Origin: Acanthaster planci
Lineage: Eukaryota; Echinodermata; Asteroidea; Valvatida; Acanthasteridae
Length of the DNA stretch: 44,070 nucleotides
Assembly (NCBI RefSeq): GCF_001949145.1
Contig: NW_019091366.1
Span: 1,032,468-1,076,537 of the forward strand
Reading direction: 5' to 3'
Made by a program: the position numbers and the translations under genes. Within the stretch, counting starts at the first letter, position 1; each line of letters begins with the position of its first letter. Shown piece by piece: positions 1 through 9,931 of the stretch. A model generated the notes under the pieces. That model searched no databases. It had not been told where the DNA came from and was given only the letters and a program-made list of their open reading frames with translations.

Positions 1-1606
1 AAATTTAGGAATAGGTTCTAAATTTACAGAAAAAATAGACCCCTAGATTAATAGAAAAATAGAATGACCCATATCCATTGTGATGTGGTAATTTTGGAAC
101 AAGCTGGCAAAAGTAGGTGTATCTCGTACTTCACAAATCTGTCTTTGCAAATGATTTGTTAACTTTTCAATTTGAAATTGCTTGATGGGATGTTTGGAAA
201 CTTTTGAGAAAATAGGATGGTGAACATCCTTTTTATTGATTAAAGAGTTGTATATTTTGCATTTTTTTGTGTTTGTGGCAGTATTTGATCACTGACCAGT
301 AAAATGTTTATTACCCGTAAGAAAATATGCTGGACTTTATTTCACAAAATGTAAATATTATTAAACATGCACTGACACAAAAGCAAACAAGCTTGATTAA
401 TGAATTATTTGACTATTTCTATGTATATCTAAAGTAGATAAATTTAACATTTTAAATAGAATTTAAATAAATGACTTAGTGATGGATAGTTTTTGTGACT
501 TCTTTAAACACTTATAGTGCAAAAATATCCTGTATAATAAGTATATTAACTGCGTGCACAGTGATTGGGCGCTAGCTATCATGTGATGGACTATGATATG
601 TTTTACACAGTACACAAAACCATGTACATTTAAAGTAGATAAAGTATTAACAGTAGTTATAACCAGTTGTGATGCAAGTGAATTGGTATTGGAATGACAG
701 CAACACCTCAGTTCAAATATCTAATCTTGGCCTGTTGAATTGGAAGTCAAGTCAACATGAGCTGCGAGTTATTTGGCAAGAGGATGGGATTTGGGGAAGG
801 GACAAACATGCATGATCAGAGGAAGGAGAAGCGTCAGAGATTAATCGTGTGATCAAAGTAGTATCAGATGTATTGTGTGCGGCACCACATAAACTACAAT
901 GCCATGTTGTTAATTTTTCCAACTGAAGGCGTCATTGTACAAGCCTAGAATGGTTTAGAAATGTTACCTTTTGAGGTTGTACAGAAGCAGTTAATGCATT
1001 GTCACGTGTTATTGTAAAAAACTGCATGATTCTGTAAAGAGAAATTTACAGGAAAATGTTACTCAGAATTCTCAGAGCTGCCATCCAAGTGTAGATTGTA
1101 CAAAGGAACTGTAGCAAAAACTAGTTAGTATCAGGTAATTTTCTGTCAAGTTTAAAGAGTTTCAAGCTTAAATTGCACATTTTATGTAGATGTAAAACAA
1201 TATGTTGAGAGACTGTTCAATCATGATAGAGGCTCATGGTTAACATAATAATAAAATGAGTGGCGTGCTATCAAGGAATAATATGCCAAACAGTGTGCAA
1301 AATAATGTGTCCCTGAAACTGTTTCCTGGCGTGGTTAACAGGTGCCCAGGCCTTTTTTAATACGCTATAGGCTGTTTTAGATGGATCCCAACCCGAAAGG
1401 TAAAAATGTGGCCATACATAAAACTTCAGCAACAAAAAAACATTTTTTCAGTATAAATTTTGTCTGCTGTTTAGCCTCAACATCCCCCTCTCGATTTGGC
1501 CCCAGCCATGCATTCCCTAGATGTGGAAAAACTACACAAATATTCCGGATTTATAGTTGTTACACTTCAGACTATCTACCCAACCCCTTCCCCGCCCCTC
1601 ATTCCA
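1..1606. other. left flank, no gene recognised
   Basis: AT-rich sequence with stops in all frames at short intervals. A plus-strand AATAAA at 466-471 could end a gene lying to the left, but no coding sequence backs this. The right end must hold the glass 3' UTR. Confidence 0.5.
1356..1361 (-). terminator. candidate poly(A) signal for glass
   Basis: TTTAAT on the plus strand reads ATTAAA, the commonest poly(A) signal variant, on the minus strand, about 250 bases past the glass stop codon. Weak by itself; no closer canonical hexamer was seen. Confidence 0.3.
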
Positions 1607-1867
1607 TCACTCACGCAGTGCGGTCAACCCGTTGGTTGGTGTGTTCTGCCCACCTCCCGGTCGCCTGTGTATCCGGAGGTGTCGGTTGAGGTTCCCGGAC
1701 TGGCTGAAGGAGCGACAGCAGACGCGGCACTGGTACGGCTTCTCCCCCGTGTGAGTCCGTCGGTGGTTGCTCAGCGTGGAGCTGTCCGAGAAAGACTTTG
1801 AGCAATAGGTGCAAGGGTAGGGCCGCTCGCCAGTGTGTGTCCGCATGTGGGTCTTCACCGAGGAACT
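1607..1867 (-). CDS. glass: glass last coding exon: end of finger 3, fingers 4 and 5, stop
   Basis: Starts after an acceptor reading CCCCTGCAG and begins in phase 0 with [11 protein letters not shown], which is the second half of finger 3. Finger 4 (CTYC...HRRTH) and finger 5 (CRVC...HLRIH) follow, joined by TGEKPY-type linkers. The reading frame then closes after a short Gly/Thr/Asn tail with TGA. The intron therefore splits finger 3 just before its recognition helix. The exon is 261 bases, 86 codons plus stop. Confidence 0.93.
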   Translation of the reverse strand, partial: SSSVKTHMRTHTGERPYPCTYCSKSFSDSSTLSNHRRTHTGEKPYQCRVCCRSFSQSGNLNRHLRIHRRPGGGQNTPTNGLTALRE

Positions 1868-4800
1868 CTGCAGGGGCCGAACGGGAATATTAAACTGTAA
1901 AAAATTAACTGGATAAAATTTTCTTTGGCTTCAGCAGTTGGGCGTATGGTCGTGCTAACTGCGTGTGAGAGGAACCACCAGAAAATTACGTAATACACGT
2001 ACATCACACAGAGAGTAATGTTTCCTCGCTCAAGGCATTTAGTTTCTTGTGGTGGCCTTGAGGAGACACTCAAGTTTTCTTTGCAATATTTTCTCATGCA
2101 GCACTGTTTGCATAGCAGTTACAAATTCATTTAATCTCAAATTTGTCTGTGTTTACGTAGAAATGTAACTGCATTAAAGTTCATAAACATTACATCACCA
2201 ATTCTTTAAATAACAGATAGAAATGTTGCTGCAAACTGCATTCTTATCTGAAATTATAATAAATAACTTGAAGAGTCTAGCTTGACGTTTTGATCTTCAA
2301 AGAATTCACAAGAGGAAACAAGTTTCAAACAACTGAGGGAAAAAATGTACAGGTTCATAATGTCAAAACGTCCGCAAAGGTAGTTGTGAAGTCTGATGTC
2401 CGATAAGAGCCACTTTATCAACTCGGTCTCAAGTTAAAACGTCTTGCCTGCGCAACCAGTTCAGCTAAATAGAGCTTCTCAAACCCGATCTCAACAATTT
2501 GCATCAAAGCAAATTTCCTGGGCATTCATCAGTTAATCACGATTAAGCATAAAGCCAAAGGGACATCATTTTATGATTCTGACGAGGGGAAGGTTTGAAC
2601 CCGAAGTATCTGTTTCTTAGCAAAATAACGCAAGAATTGTTCACACTTTTTAACCGTTTGGAACAAACTGGATGGCTTCTCTGCTTCGTCCGAGAGATAG
2701 AGCAAGCAACAGTTTTGTACCCACCTGTGAGAAACTGCGGTTGCACACCCTGCACTTGAATGGTTTTTCGCCGCTGTGGATGCGCATGTGAGCGGTGAGA
2801 TTGGCAGCCTGCGAGAAACTCTTCCCGCAGAGCTGGCAAAGGAAGGGTTTCTCGCCATAGTGGCATCGCAGGTGAGTCCGGAGGCTGCTGGGACGGGTAC
2901 AGGACTTGCCGCAGATATGGCACTTGTGGCTGTGCGGGGACTGGTTGCCGTCTTGGTTGTTCCTGATGTCGCTGTTCTTCAGTTTCTGCTGCTGGACAGC
3001 GTGGGTGATTAATGTTCCACAACCTCTCTCCGTTGGCATTATTTTTGCGCGCCCCAGGTTCTGGGGTTTGGGCACTGGCGGAGGGGCGTTCACGTTCCAT
3101 CTTGCACTGGTGAAGTCATTGGAGAGGTTATCGCCAACGGGTCTGCGTATGTTGGAAATACATGTATATCATGCGAAAAGATGACATATTAAAGATAACT
3201 TGGCCTTGAACCAGTTGCGAGTAAAATGACTTTCTCTGGTGTCAGAGCGGATTCTGGGTAAACTTTTACTGTACATAGTAAACTCAAGTTTATTCCAATC
3301 GAGGTAGGCCCATTCACATCAAAGTGGTTTCCCTTATTGCCTCTTCTAAGTCAGGTATCGGGTTTTTATTTTGTTTGTTTGTTTGTTTGTTTGTTTGTTT
3401 GTCCGTGTTTACCTACCTTGTGTAGTACCATGAACTGGACGAAAAGTCTCTTCTGTTCACTGCTGGACTGCCCGCCCAGTAATTGGAATTGATGGCTTTG
3501 GAATTGCCGTACATGCCGGTCTGGTACCCTTCCACAGCATGGTGGCGCCCGGATCTGGAATCGGGTTCTGGAGCCGGTTCCCTGGTCGATGGCGGCGAGT
3601 CGTCTGCCTCTGCTGAGGACAAGATATGACTGATCTCTTGGTTTCGCCAGTACCAAGAATGCAAGCTGTCCTTATTGTCCTGCTGGAGGAAAGAATTGAT
3701 CGGTCAAGTCTCGATTGTTTTTAGGCTTTGTATTTCCTTGTGTCAGAACTTAGAAATAATATCTCGGATTAAGACGGTTTCAAGATAGCATCATTTGATA
3801 AAGATCAAAATTTATTGTCAACTGAAAAAGCACAACACGAACTTTATTCCTTATTAATTTTACCTCAAACGTTATACATGTACTTTGAAAGAAAGTCGTA
3901 ATTACTGTGTGTCTTGCAAGTGTTAGTACATCCCCATCGTGTCGGGATGGAGACTCCATCTTGACGCACTGAGGAGCATCTGTCTTCCCTTCTCCGTAGT
4001 CAACCAGATTAAGTCCTTTCAAACCGCCTGACTTAGACATCGCCGTGTTGAGGTGGACTACTGCCGCTCGCTTCATAGACAAGAGGGTGTCAGCCGCGTC
4101 ATTGTCGGCAATTTTGAACCGCTCTCCGCCTTGTAAGATCTTGGAGTCTATCCATCGTGGATCAAAGCTGGAAATAAGAAATTAACGTAAATTCGCGTGA
4201 CTCTGTGAAATTCATTGGCAGATAGGAACCTGTGTTCTTGGTTTCAGTGAGAACGCAAATTTGTTATCGTAAATGCAGGACCTATCGAGGTAAGCCGGTT
4301 ACGTTTCGACCGCTACTAGGCATCAGGTAATGTAAATACAAGCCAAATATCGGGGAGAAAATTCCATGACATTTATTTTAAGTCAAGACGTCCGTTTCGT
4401 TTAAAAGACATGTGGAGTGTTTGTCTTTTGTTTGCTTGTTTCGTTTGTGTCACTGTTTTCGTCTTTGAAGGAAATTTCTCACCTGTACTGGTCGCGGTCC
4501 GTGGTTGGTGGTGCTTGCATGGACAGGCGATTCTGTGATACCGAAGGCGGGAAAGGCCGCAGTTTTGTCACATCTCTCGTTCCAGTTGCGTTGATCATTA
4601 CTGTGGACTGCCCCCTCTCTGGTGACGTTACCCCTCGAGCCACCTCCAGCTTACTGAGGGTAATATTCCCTCCGTTCACGCTGGAGTCGCCACTCCACTG
4701 AGACCCGCTGCCTGAGAGCTCCATGTCGGCGCAGGCATCGCTGGCTGCGACAGAGGCGCCAGTCGCCGGGGACAACTCGTGAAGCTGCTGATGTTGTTCC

Positions 4801-5338
4801 CCAGGGAAGGACCCAGTGTGGTAGTTGGGAGTAGGAGCAGGGTGGTGGTAAGTCGCGTGGACTGAACTCCAGAGTTCAGTGTAACTCAGCCCGGTCAGGC
4901 TGTGGTAGCTCGGCGTGCGGGCTGCCGGAATATGCTCTGTGCTCTGCATCTTCTGGCAGGCTGCACTTTTCCGGAAAACGGACATGAAAAAAGACAACAA
5001 CTTACTGCAATCCGTTTGCTGGAATGATTAGGCTATGGACCAAAAAATGAGGAAAAGTGCGAACCTCAATTTTTCACGTGTACAATGTATAGTATTACGA
5101 TTCTTGTTCCATTTCAACAAATCCCATGCTTTCTCCTGCTTTTATTCCTAATCAAAGTCTTTCAAATTGTTTCTGTTCTTAATTGAAAAAATCACAAAGT
5201 GTAACATTGAATATGGGATGTAGGCAATTTAGTCGAATTTCAGAAACTTGATAAACATTTCAGAAAAGTGCATCCCATGGGAAGGGTAAACATCGAATGA
5301 AACCTGTTCAGGATCAGGATAACTAAAAGGTACTCACA
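1607..5338 (-). CDS. glass: glass, C2H2 zinc-finger transcription factor (whole gene model)
   Basis: Multi-exon minus-strand gene. Coding exons, in transcript order: a probable 5' exon ending at 5338, then 4960-4483, 4167-3864, 3682-3417, 3106-2725 and 1867-1607 (stop TGA at 1609-1607). All junctions have GT/AG ends and compatible phases. From the ATG at 4949 the model gives 559 residues, close to the roughly 600 of fly Glass. Five C2H2 fingers lie at about residues 408-540, leaving a 19-residue tail. Finger sequences such as [21 protein letters not shown] and [10 protein letters not shown] follow the order and helix residues of Glass, which is why I name the gene rather than calling it a generic zinc-finger protein. 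Glass is a nuclear DNA-binding activator needed for photoreceptor fate in flies; a photoreceptor role here is inferred from the family. The N-terminal half is low in recognisable domains, rich in Ser/Thr/Pro/Gly, as in other Glass proteins. The true start codon is unresolved. Confidence 0.9.
2725..3106 (-). CDS. glass: glass exon with fingers 1, 2 and first half of finger 3
   Basis: Acceptor CTTCACCAG; the first base T completes a serine codon from the previous exon, and the exon ends at TTC TCA CAG before the donor GTGGGT. Finger 1 (CHIC...HLRCH), finger 2 (CQLC...HMRIH) and the start of finger 3 ([10 protein letters not shown]) are intact, with all zinc ligands spaced C-x2-C-x12-H-x3-H. About 60 residues of Pro/Gln/Asn-rich linker precede the fingers. 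A longer ORF in another frame over the same bases (from an ATG at 3100) is a shadow: it has no cysteine-histidine pattern. Confidence 0.93.
3370..3401. repeat. (TTTG)8 microsatellite
   Basis: Eight perfect TTTG units in the glass intron, directly beside the donor of the exon ending at 3417. A run of equal unit and number is found at 40426-40457. Confidence 0.97.
3417..3682 (-). CDS. glass: glass internal exon, low-complexity transactivation region
   Basis: Acceptor TTTCCTCCAG, donor ACAAG|GTAGGT. Begins in phase 0 with [16 protein letters not shown] and ends in phase 2. Contains an acidic/proline patch ([16 protein letters not shown]) and an aromatic end (SSSWYYT). No named domain. The frame joins both neighbours without a stop, which is the main support. 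A (TTTG)8 simple repeat lies just beyond the donor. Confidence 0.82.
3864..4167 (-). CDS. glass: glass internal exon with several in-phase donors
   Basis: Acceptor TTATTTCCAG, then [18 protein letters not shown]. The last third holds VKMESP, which fits the sumoylation consensus (hydrophobic-K-x-E). I end the exon at GAG|GTAAAA because that donor is the strongest, but GAT|GTACTA (exon end 3912 region) and ACA|GTAATT a little upstream are also phase 0, so the last 7 to 24 codons may be optional. The start is well supported: one base completes the split serine codon left by the previous exon. Confidence 0.75.
4483..4960 (-). CDS. glass: glass large N-terminal coding exon
   Basis: 478 bases, acceptor AAAGTGCAG and donor TACAG|GTGAGA. 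The frame is open across the whole exon. First internal methionine is at 4949 ([17 protein letters not shown]), the safest start if the upstream exon is non-coding. The sequence is rich in Ser, Thr, Pro, His and Gly with no folded domain visible, typical of a transactivation region. Two bases at the exon start complete a codon from the putative upstream exon. Confidence 0.82.
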
Positions 5339-5557
5339 TTCGAAGCAGAAGTCCACAGTGTAATTAGACCGGCGAAAGATGTCAACGAGGCTTTCAGAGG
5401 TACGGTCTCCGAAATGCTTCGGCTCGGATGCCCGATTTGACGTTTCGCTGCGGAGTTTGCGGTCTTTTGAGCCTTGGCTCAGCGCGTGTGAGGCGCCTCC
5501 TGATTGGTCTAGGAGGCAAACTACGCAGCCCGAAACGTCAGGAGATTGGTGGAAACC
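5338..5557 (-). CDS. glass: probable 5' exon of glass (start codon not found)
   Basis: A consensus donor GAAT|GTGAGTACC ends this segment at 5338, and its phase (one base left over) matches the two bases that open the next exon, giving an uninterrupted frame through SLVDIFRRSNYTVDFCFE. The frame stays open upstream to a TAG at 5560-5558 but has no ATG, so either a further upstream exon carries the start, or the exon is 5' UTR and translation begins at 4949. The 5' limit given is only the limit of the open frame. It overlaps a strong nested inverted repeat (5438-5540) and two CCAAT motifs. Confidence 0.45.
5438..5540. repeat. nested inverted repeat at the 5' end of glass
   Basis: Left arm 5438-5460 (TGACGTTTCGCTGCGGAG...) and right arm 5516-5540 (...CTACGCAGCCCGAAACGTCA) are reverse complements with one mismatch and a 2-base indel over about 24 bases. 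The loop contains two more perfect hairpins: TGAGCC-TT-GGCTCA and GCCTCCT-(9)-AGGAGGC. The whole unit lies in the probable 5' exon or promoter of glass. Confidence 0.85.
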
Positions 5558-5610
5558 CTACGCGAACCTCATTATTTTCCGTACTGACGTGAGACAACTC
5601 ATTATAAAGT
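5503..5610 (-). promoter_or_regulatory. candidate glass promoter elements
   Basis: On the minus strand there are two CCAAT motifs (at 5507-5503 and 5549-5545) and a TATA-like TTTATAAT (5608-5601). The TATA-like site would place transcription start near 5575, upstream of the open 5' exon; the CCAAT pair would instead fit a start near 5450. Which is used, if either, cannot be told from sequence. Confidence 0.3.
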
Positions 5611-5813
5611 CCTCGCCTGATTAGAAACTCTCATTACAACGGATAAAAAGTTCAGAACCAATCCCCATTCTCTTGTTCTCCAAACTATCTGTTTCTGTTA
5701 AATGAGACGTCTGAAAGACTAAGGACACTGAGATCTTGAAGCGGTGATGGGACTGTCAGTGACGCCTGGACGACGTCACTCGTTATGCTGCAAGTACCCT
5801 AACTTCTGTGGTG

Positions 5814-5832
5814 TTTTTTTTTGGGGGGGGGG
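5814..5832. repeat. T9G10 homopolymer run
   Basis: Nine T followed by ten G. A common sequencing and assembly trouble spot; no function suggested. Confidence 0.95.
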
Positions 5833-6553
5833 AAGTGAGCACGAACCTCTTTGTTTTGGACCAGATGAACCCCCTTTGCTTTGGTATTGATTAACCCACT
5901 CTTCCCATGACAGAATTGAATGACAAAGAAGCACTGCATTTTTTGTTTTTAAACCTGTGGGGGAAGACAACCAGTAAAACATTAATCGGTTTCTACCTAA
6001 TGAAGCACTTGAAGTCAAGTCGTCATCTTTTCAGACCATTTTCAATATGGTGAGACTATGTCAACTCTTATAAGGTGACAGCGTCTTTTTTTTTTAAACG
6101 TTAATTCAAGGCATTATTTTTTTCTCCAGCTCCATGCGTTTGGTAACAGGTTGTCGATGGGGAAGGTACTTCATAAAATTTGTAAAAATTAAGAAAAAGC
6201 AATTTTTTTTTAAACCTCACCTCCAGATCTTCAGACGCATCCCTTGAAGCCGTTAATTAGAAAGTTGTGCTTTTTTGTTCAAATTTGGGACCCCAAGTCG
6301 ATCCAGTCAATTTTCGAATTGGCGAATGTGGCCATGGAAGTAGTTTTAACCGCGCATCCACAAGACCCCCGTTGTTTGTGGCCGGCCAACTGGCCCGCAG
6401 AATGTAGGCCTACTTTCGCAAGAAAGCTGCCAATCACGGGCATGCTGGGCACGCGATCGCTGTCATGTCGGGCATTGTACGCGGCAGTAAAGTATCTAAT
6501 AATGGTGTCGTCAGCCTTTATGCGCCTCCCTCTGTGAAGGGATTTAGAGACCC

Positions 6554-6770
6554 TAATCCGTCATAACGCTAATTGATAATCTCGGGCATTGTTGATGTCG
6601 TGATGGCTTCACGATGGGCATCTTTTGGCAGCAGGTACGGTCTGGACAGGGCGACGGACAGACGAGACAAACGTAGGGGGATACGATTAGGCCAGTGGCA
6701 GTTGTTTGCAAACATGATGGACATAAGGATGGGTCCTAATTTGACCATCATTATTTAAGGACGCTAATTA
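6554..6770. promoter_or_regulatory. cluster of homeodomain-type TAAT sites (candidate enhancer)
   Basis: Within about 220 bases: TAATCC at 6554-6559 (an Otx/bicoid-class site), TAATTGATAATC at 6570-6581, CGATTAGG at 6684-6691 (reverse CCTAATCG), CCTAATTTG at 6735-6743 and GCTAATTACG at 6764-6772 region. It lies about 1 kb upstream of the glass 5' exon. Regulation of glass by these sites is an inference only. Confidence 0.25.
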
Positions 6771-8646
6771 CGGACAACGGTTTGGTCATCAGGTATATTT
6801 CGCCTAATGCTCAACACTAACAAGATCACTTCTTCTTCGCAAAGGACTGAGCAAACAAAACTGAACCAGTAAAACTGATCTCGATCCTCGCTATAGCTCA
6901 GGCGCAATGCGATAGCGCACTCGTTCAATTTGCGCACAATCTGCGTTTCTTGGAAATTCGCACAATTGGCATCAGGCTATAATTTGGGAGTAATTGAACA
7001 GCCCCCCTCCCCCCAAAACGGAGAAAATAGGCCCATAATCTGTCGATAGTAGTAATGTTTGACAACTTTCTTCAATGCATCTTTTCCCTCTCCCTAAACT
7101 GTACAAACGAGCCACAAGAGAGGTACCCGTACCCATAATCCACACATGGACACACTCCATTTACTTCCGGGGATGGTGATACAGGACAAAAGAACAGTTT
7201 CACAAACTCATTTTTAAATATAATTGGCACCATCATAAAATCCAGTTCACTTATTCAGTTTTAATGTTAACACTTTAAGTAGCGCCAAGTTGACATACGA
7301 TACACAGTACATGAATATATCCCTTCCATTAATGGATCTTCACTTCCTTACATTAATATTTTAGCATCCTTTAATGCCTTGTCTTCCTCTCGATGCTTCC
7401 AAGCCAATGATGGTCCAACACAGGACAAATATTTGGATGTCAGCTAATCTAGCTCCACGTATGTTTCAGAGGGAAATTGTTCACTAAACTACGCATGTCC
7501 CGTTCTTAGGGTCATTTGCATACGAAATGCGGTCCATGGGAATTCGTGCCAGGCAAACAGCTATTTCATTTCATGTCTTATTTTCACTTTTTGGAAATAA
7601 AACTTCCTGCCCAAAATATTTCCATAAGGCCTTTTCCTAACGTGTTTTGTGAAAATAAAATTGAGAAATAGTAGCAGAGTAGTCAAAAGAAGTGATTTTT
7701 GTGAAAAAGCTTTTTTCGTGAGCGGTAGGCTGTTTACGTTTTGATGCGATTTTGAAGGCTCGAAACAAAGATTTCGAAGATCATTTGTGATCATTCGTTA
7801 ACTTTGTGCAAACGAAGTCTTCAGAGAGAAGGCTCAACAGAGGATAGGCATGTTGCTAAGGACATTTCCGTATGGTTCACGAGGGTCCGGTCAAGTAACC
7901 GCCACGCACGGTCGAAGTCGTTAATTTCCACACGCTGAATGGGGGCGAAACATACGTGGCTCAAACACCATGCAACAACCTGCTTCTAATTAAGCGCTTA
8001 CGTTTAAAATTGTCGCTACGAAGCTCACAAAATAGCACTCTTGTAATGTCAGGCTCAAACACAGAAATAGTGACACTGTGACAGTAAAACCATGCAACAT
8101 GTCATAAACGTACACAATACATTACAGAGTTGTTGGAACATATATCTTAGCGCCCCGCAAATATGAATAATACATGTACACATTTCATCAGCTACACAAA
8201 CGGCACTATTTTAGGCAAAGGAGTAATACACGTAACCTTTACCGTGTTCAGCCTTTTTACTCGATGTTTCACACGTATGCTAAATGCCTTTTCACAAATC
8301 AACCTCTCAGTTGTTTTACGCTCTGCCAACTACATGCACCTGTCAATAACATACTACGCTTTAAAGAGGCTTTTCTGCGACCATTTGAGTGACCTACAAT
8401 TTAAGGCGTAATTACAAACTCCGTGCCGAATATATGTGTCTGGTGAAAAAAATAATGATTTAACTCATAGTCCAGTGGTCTTACAGGGCAACCAGTCAAC
8501 CAAAATGACCTGTTGGAACATTAATACTTTGTTACTCAGCGACACCAACCATCTTCTAGACCACCCCAGACAATGGATTAATTAACAAATTTAGTGAAGT
8601 CAAACTTGAGGGTTAACACTGGACGTTATCAACGCTCTCTGCTTAT

Positions 8647-8910
8647 TTGCAAATGCATCATTTCAGTCATCCCCAAATTCTTTGCACTTTATACAAGATT
8701 CTGCAGAAACACATAAATCGACTTTTACAAGCAGTTTCGTTTGAGAACTGCCATGAAGCACTCAAGCTGCTTGTGTTAAACATGGATAAAATCTGGCAAA
8801 CTTGTGGCATTACTATAACCATAAACAATGCATATTCTTTCAGTGGCATGATGATAGAGTTTGTATTTGACGAGTCAGCGCAATTAAAACTATTTAGAAT
8901 AATACGATAA
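8647..8910 (+). CDS. orphan open frame, possible exon of an unknown gene
   Basis: A frame of about 80 residues opens just after an acceptor-like ATTTCAG (ending at 8667) and runs to TAA at 8910. Residues such as LYKILQKHINRLLQ and HEALKLLVLNMDKIWQ look like amphipathic helix rather than random translation, but I recognise no family, see no good donor, and the surrounding DNA is AT-rich. Could be a final exon, a decayed gene fragment, or chance. Confidence 0.25.
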   Translation: MQMHHFSHPQILCTLYKILQKHINRLLQAVSFENCHEALKLLVLNMDKIWQTCGITITINNAYSFSGMMIEFVFDESAQLKLFRIIR

Positions 8911-9496
8911 AAGAAAATGAAATCATGTATAACCTTTAAAATATATATATGAAATATTTCCCATAGAACAAATATTCGTCTACGACTTAGAGAATGTATC
9001 TTTGATAACTGTAACCTTTAATAAAATCAAATATGTTACTTCTTGATTAAACTGTCTGTCTTCTGATAATATTGTAACTAAAAATACTATTCAAATGGTT
9101 TCAAAGCACAGGAAGCCGAAAGCAAGCCTTCGCATTTTTATATCTGAATCATCAAAAGGTTTGAAGAACATGATGCTTAAAAATCGAGAATGCTACTTAG
9201 CAGAGTTGACTTGATGCTGCAGATTATGAAAAGTGGTGTTTAACCCGAGTTGTTGTGCTGTATAATAGTGCTTTCATAACATACAGTTCAACATTTGGTG
9301 AAGTTACTGATCATCCTCAAAACTGAATGCATAGAAATGAATGCCTTACGTTTACACTACTTCGTTCATACAATTTACAACCCGAAACCTAAAGTTCCAA
9401 TTTTGACATCTCATCAGGAACACAACAGGTTGTCCAAATTTTCAAAAACTGCTTCAGAGAACCACCCATTGATGAGAGTAATCTTGGTCAACTCCA

Positions 9497-9730
9497 AAAA
9501 AATCAGATCAACGACTGTTATCTGAAGAACTCAATTACAACTCAGCATCATCTGACAAATTATGTCAGGAAGTTATTAAACAAAACTTAGGGCAAGCAGG
9601 CTTTCAGTACAAATTGTATTGTTTTGAACAGTATCTTTTTAAATTTTTTAAAATTACTGATAAGTCTTTGGCAAAACATTTTGAAACTCAACAAGCTTCC
9701 AAGGAAAACCTTGACCTTATTTTCTAGGGC
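9497..9730 (+). CDS. second orphan open frame, possible exon or gene remnant
   Basis: A frame without ATG is open for about 75 codons to TAG at 9728-9730; it includes LSEELNYNSASSDKLCQEV and ITDKSLAKHFETQQASKEN. Charged and polar residues are spread as in real protein, but no splice sites bound it clearly and it is not recognised. It lies 80 bases before the better bounded segment at 9809-9931 on the same strand, so the two may belong together. Confidence 0.2.
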
Positions 9731-9797
9731 AAGTCCAGACTGTTTAGCAGGTCCAATATGTTTGTGTACAGAACTAACCATACTCATTCCCTGGGGT

Positions 9798-9803
9798 TTT
9801 TAT
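9798..9803 (-). terminator. candidate poly(A) signal for the first TMEM45 gene
   Basis: Plus-strand TTTATT reads AATAAA on the minus strand, about 295 bases past the stop codon at 10097. Confidence 0.4.
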
Positions 9804-9808
9804 TACAG

Positions 9809-9931
9809 GAAATCAAACATCCTGTCACTGAGGAATTTTATAATACATTTTTGAACAAAACTCTTGTACTGAGCCAAAACTACCTCTATCACATACTGAG
9901 ACAATTTGATAACGGAATTTCACTCAGTGCA
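9809..9931 (+). CDS. orphan internal exon with good splice sites, unknown protein
   Basis: An acceptor TTTTTATTACAG and a donor GCAG|GTAAGG bracket about 123 bases that are open in one frame: EIKHPVTEEFYNTFLNKT followed by LVLSQNYLYHILRQFDNG. Phase 0 in and phase 1 out if the last G is kept in the exon. The protein is not recognised. It runs antisense and downstream of the first TMEM45 gene, whose poly(A) signal may overlap its acceptor, so both cannot be taken at face value. Confidence 0.35.

Larger units (their letters stand above)
5561..8646. other. gene-poor region upstream of glass
   Basis: No exon with good splice sites and protein-like frame was found. Open frames on both strands at 6244-6758 and 8163-8411 have no recognisable motifs. 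The stretch at 6540-6780 is less AT-rich than its surroundings and contains a TAAT cluster (listed separately). The rest is plain AT-rich sequence, probably including glass upstream control DNA. Confidence 0.5.

Noticed and set aside
1381-1801. Plus-strand open frames over the last glass exon
   Set aside because: Complement of the zinc-finger coding sequence and its flank; no protein signature.
2543-3100. 185-residue minus-strand frame starting with ATG at 3100 across the finger exon
   Set aside because: Alternate frame of the glass exon; finger ligands are lost in this frame and the true frame is phase-matched to its neighbours.
6890-6950. tRNA-like stretch (TATAGCTCAGGCGCAATGCG)
   Set aside because: Has a D-arm-like start but no B box, T arm or acceptor stem that closes.
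8163-8411. Overlapping plus-strand frames of 82 and 72 residues
   Set aside because: Two frames open over the same bases with no protein-like pattern; probably chance in AT-rich DNA.
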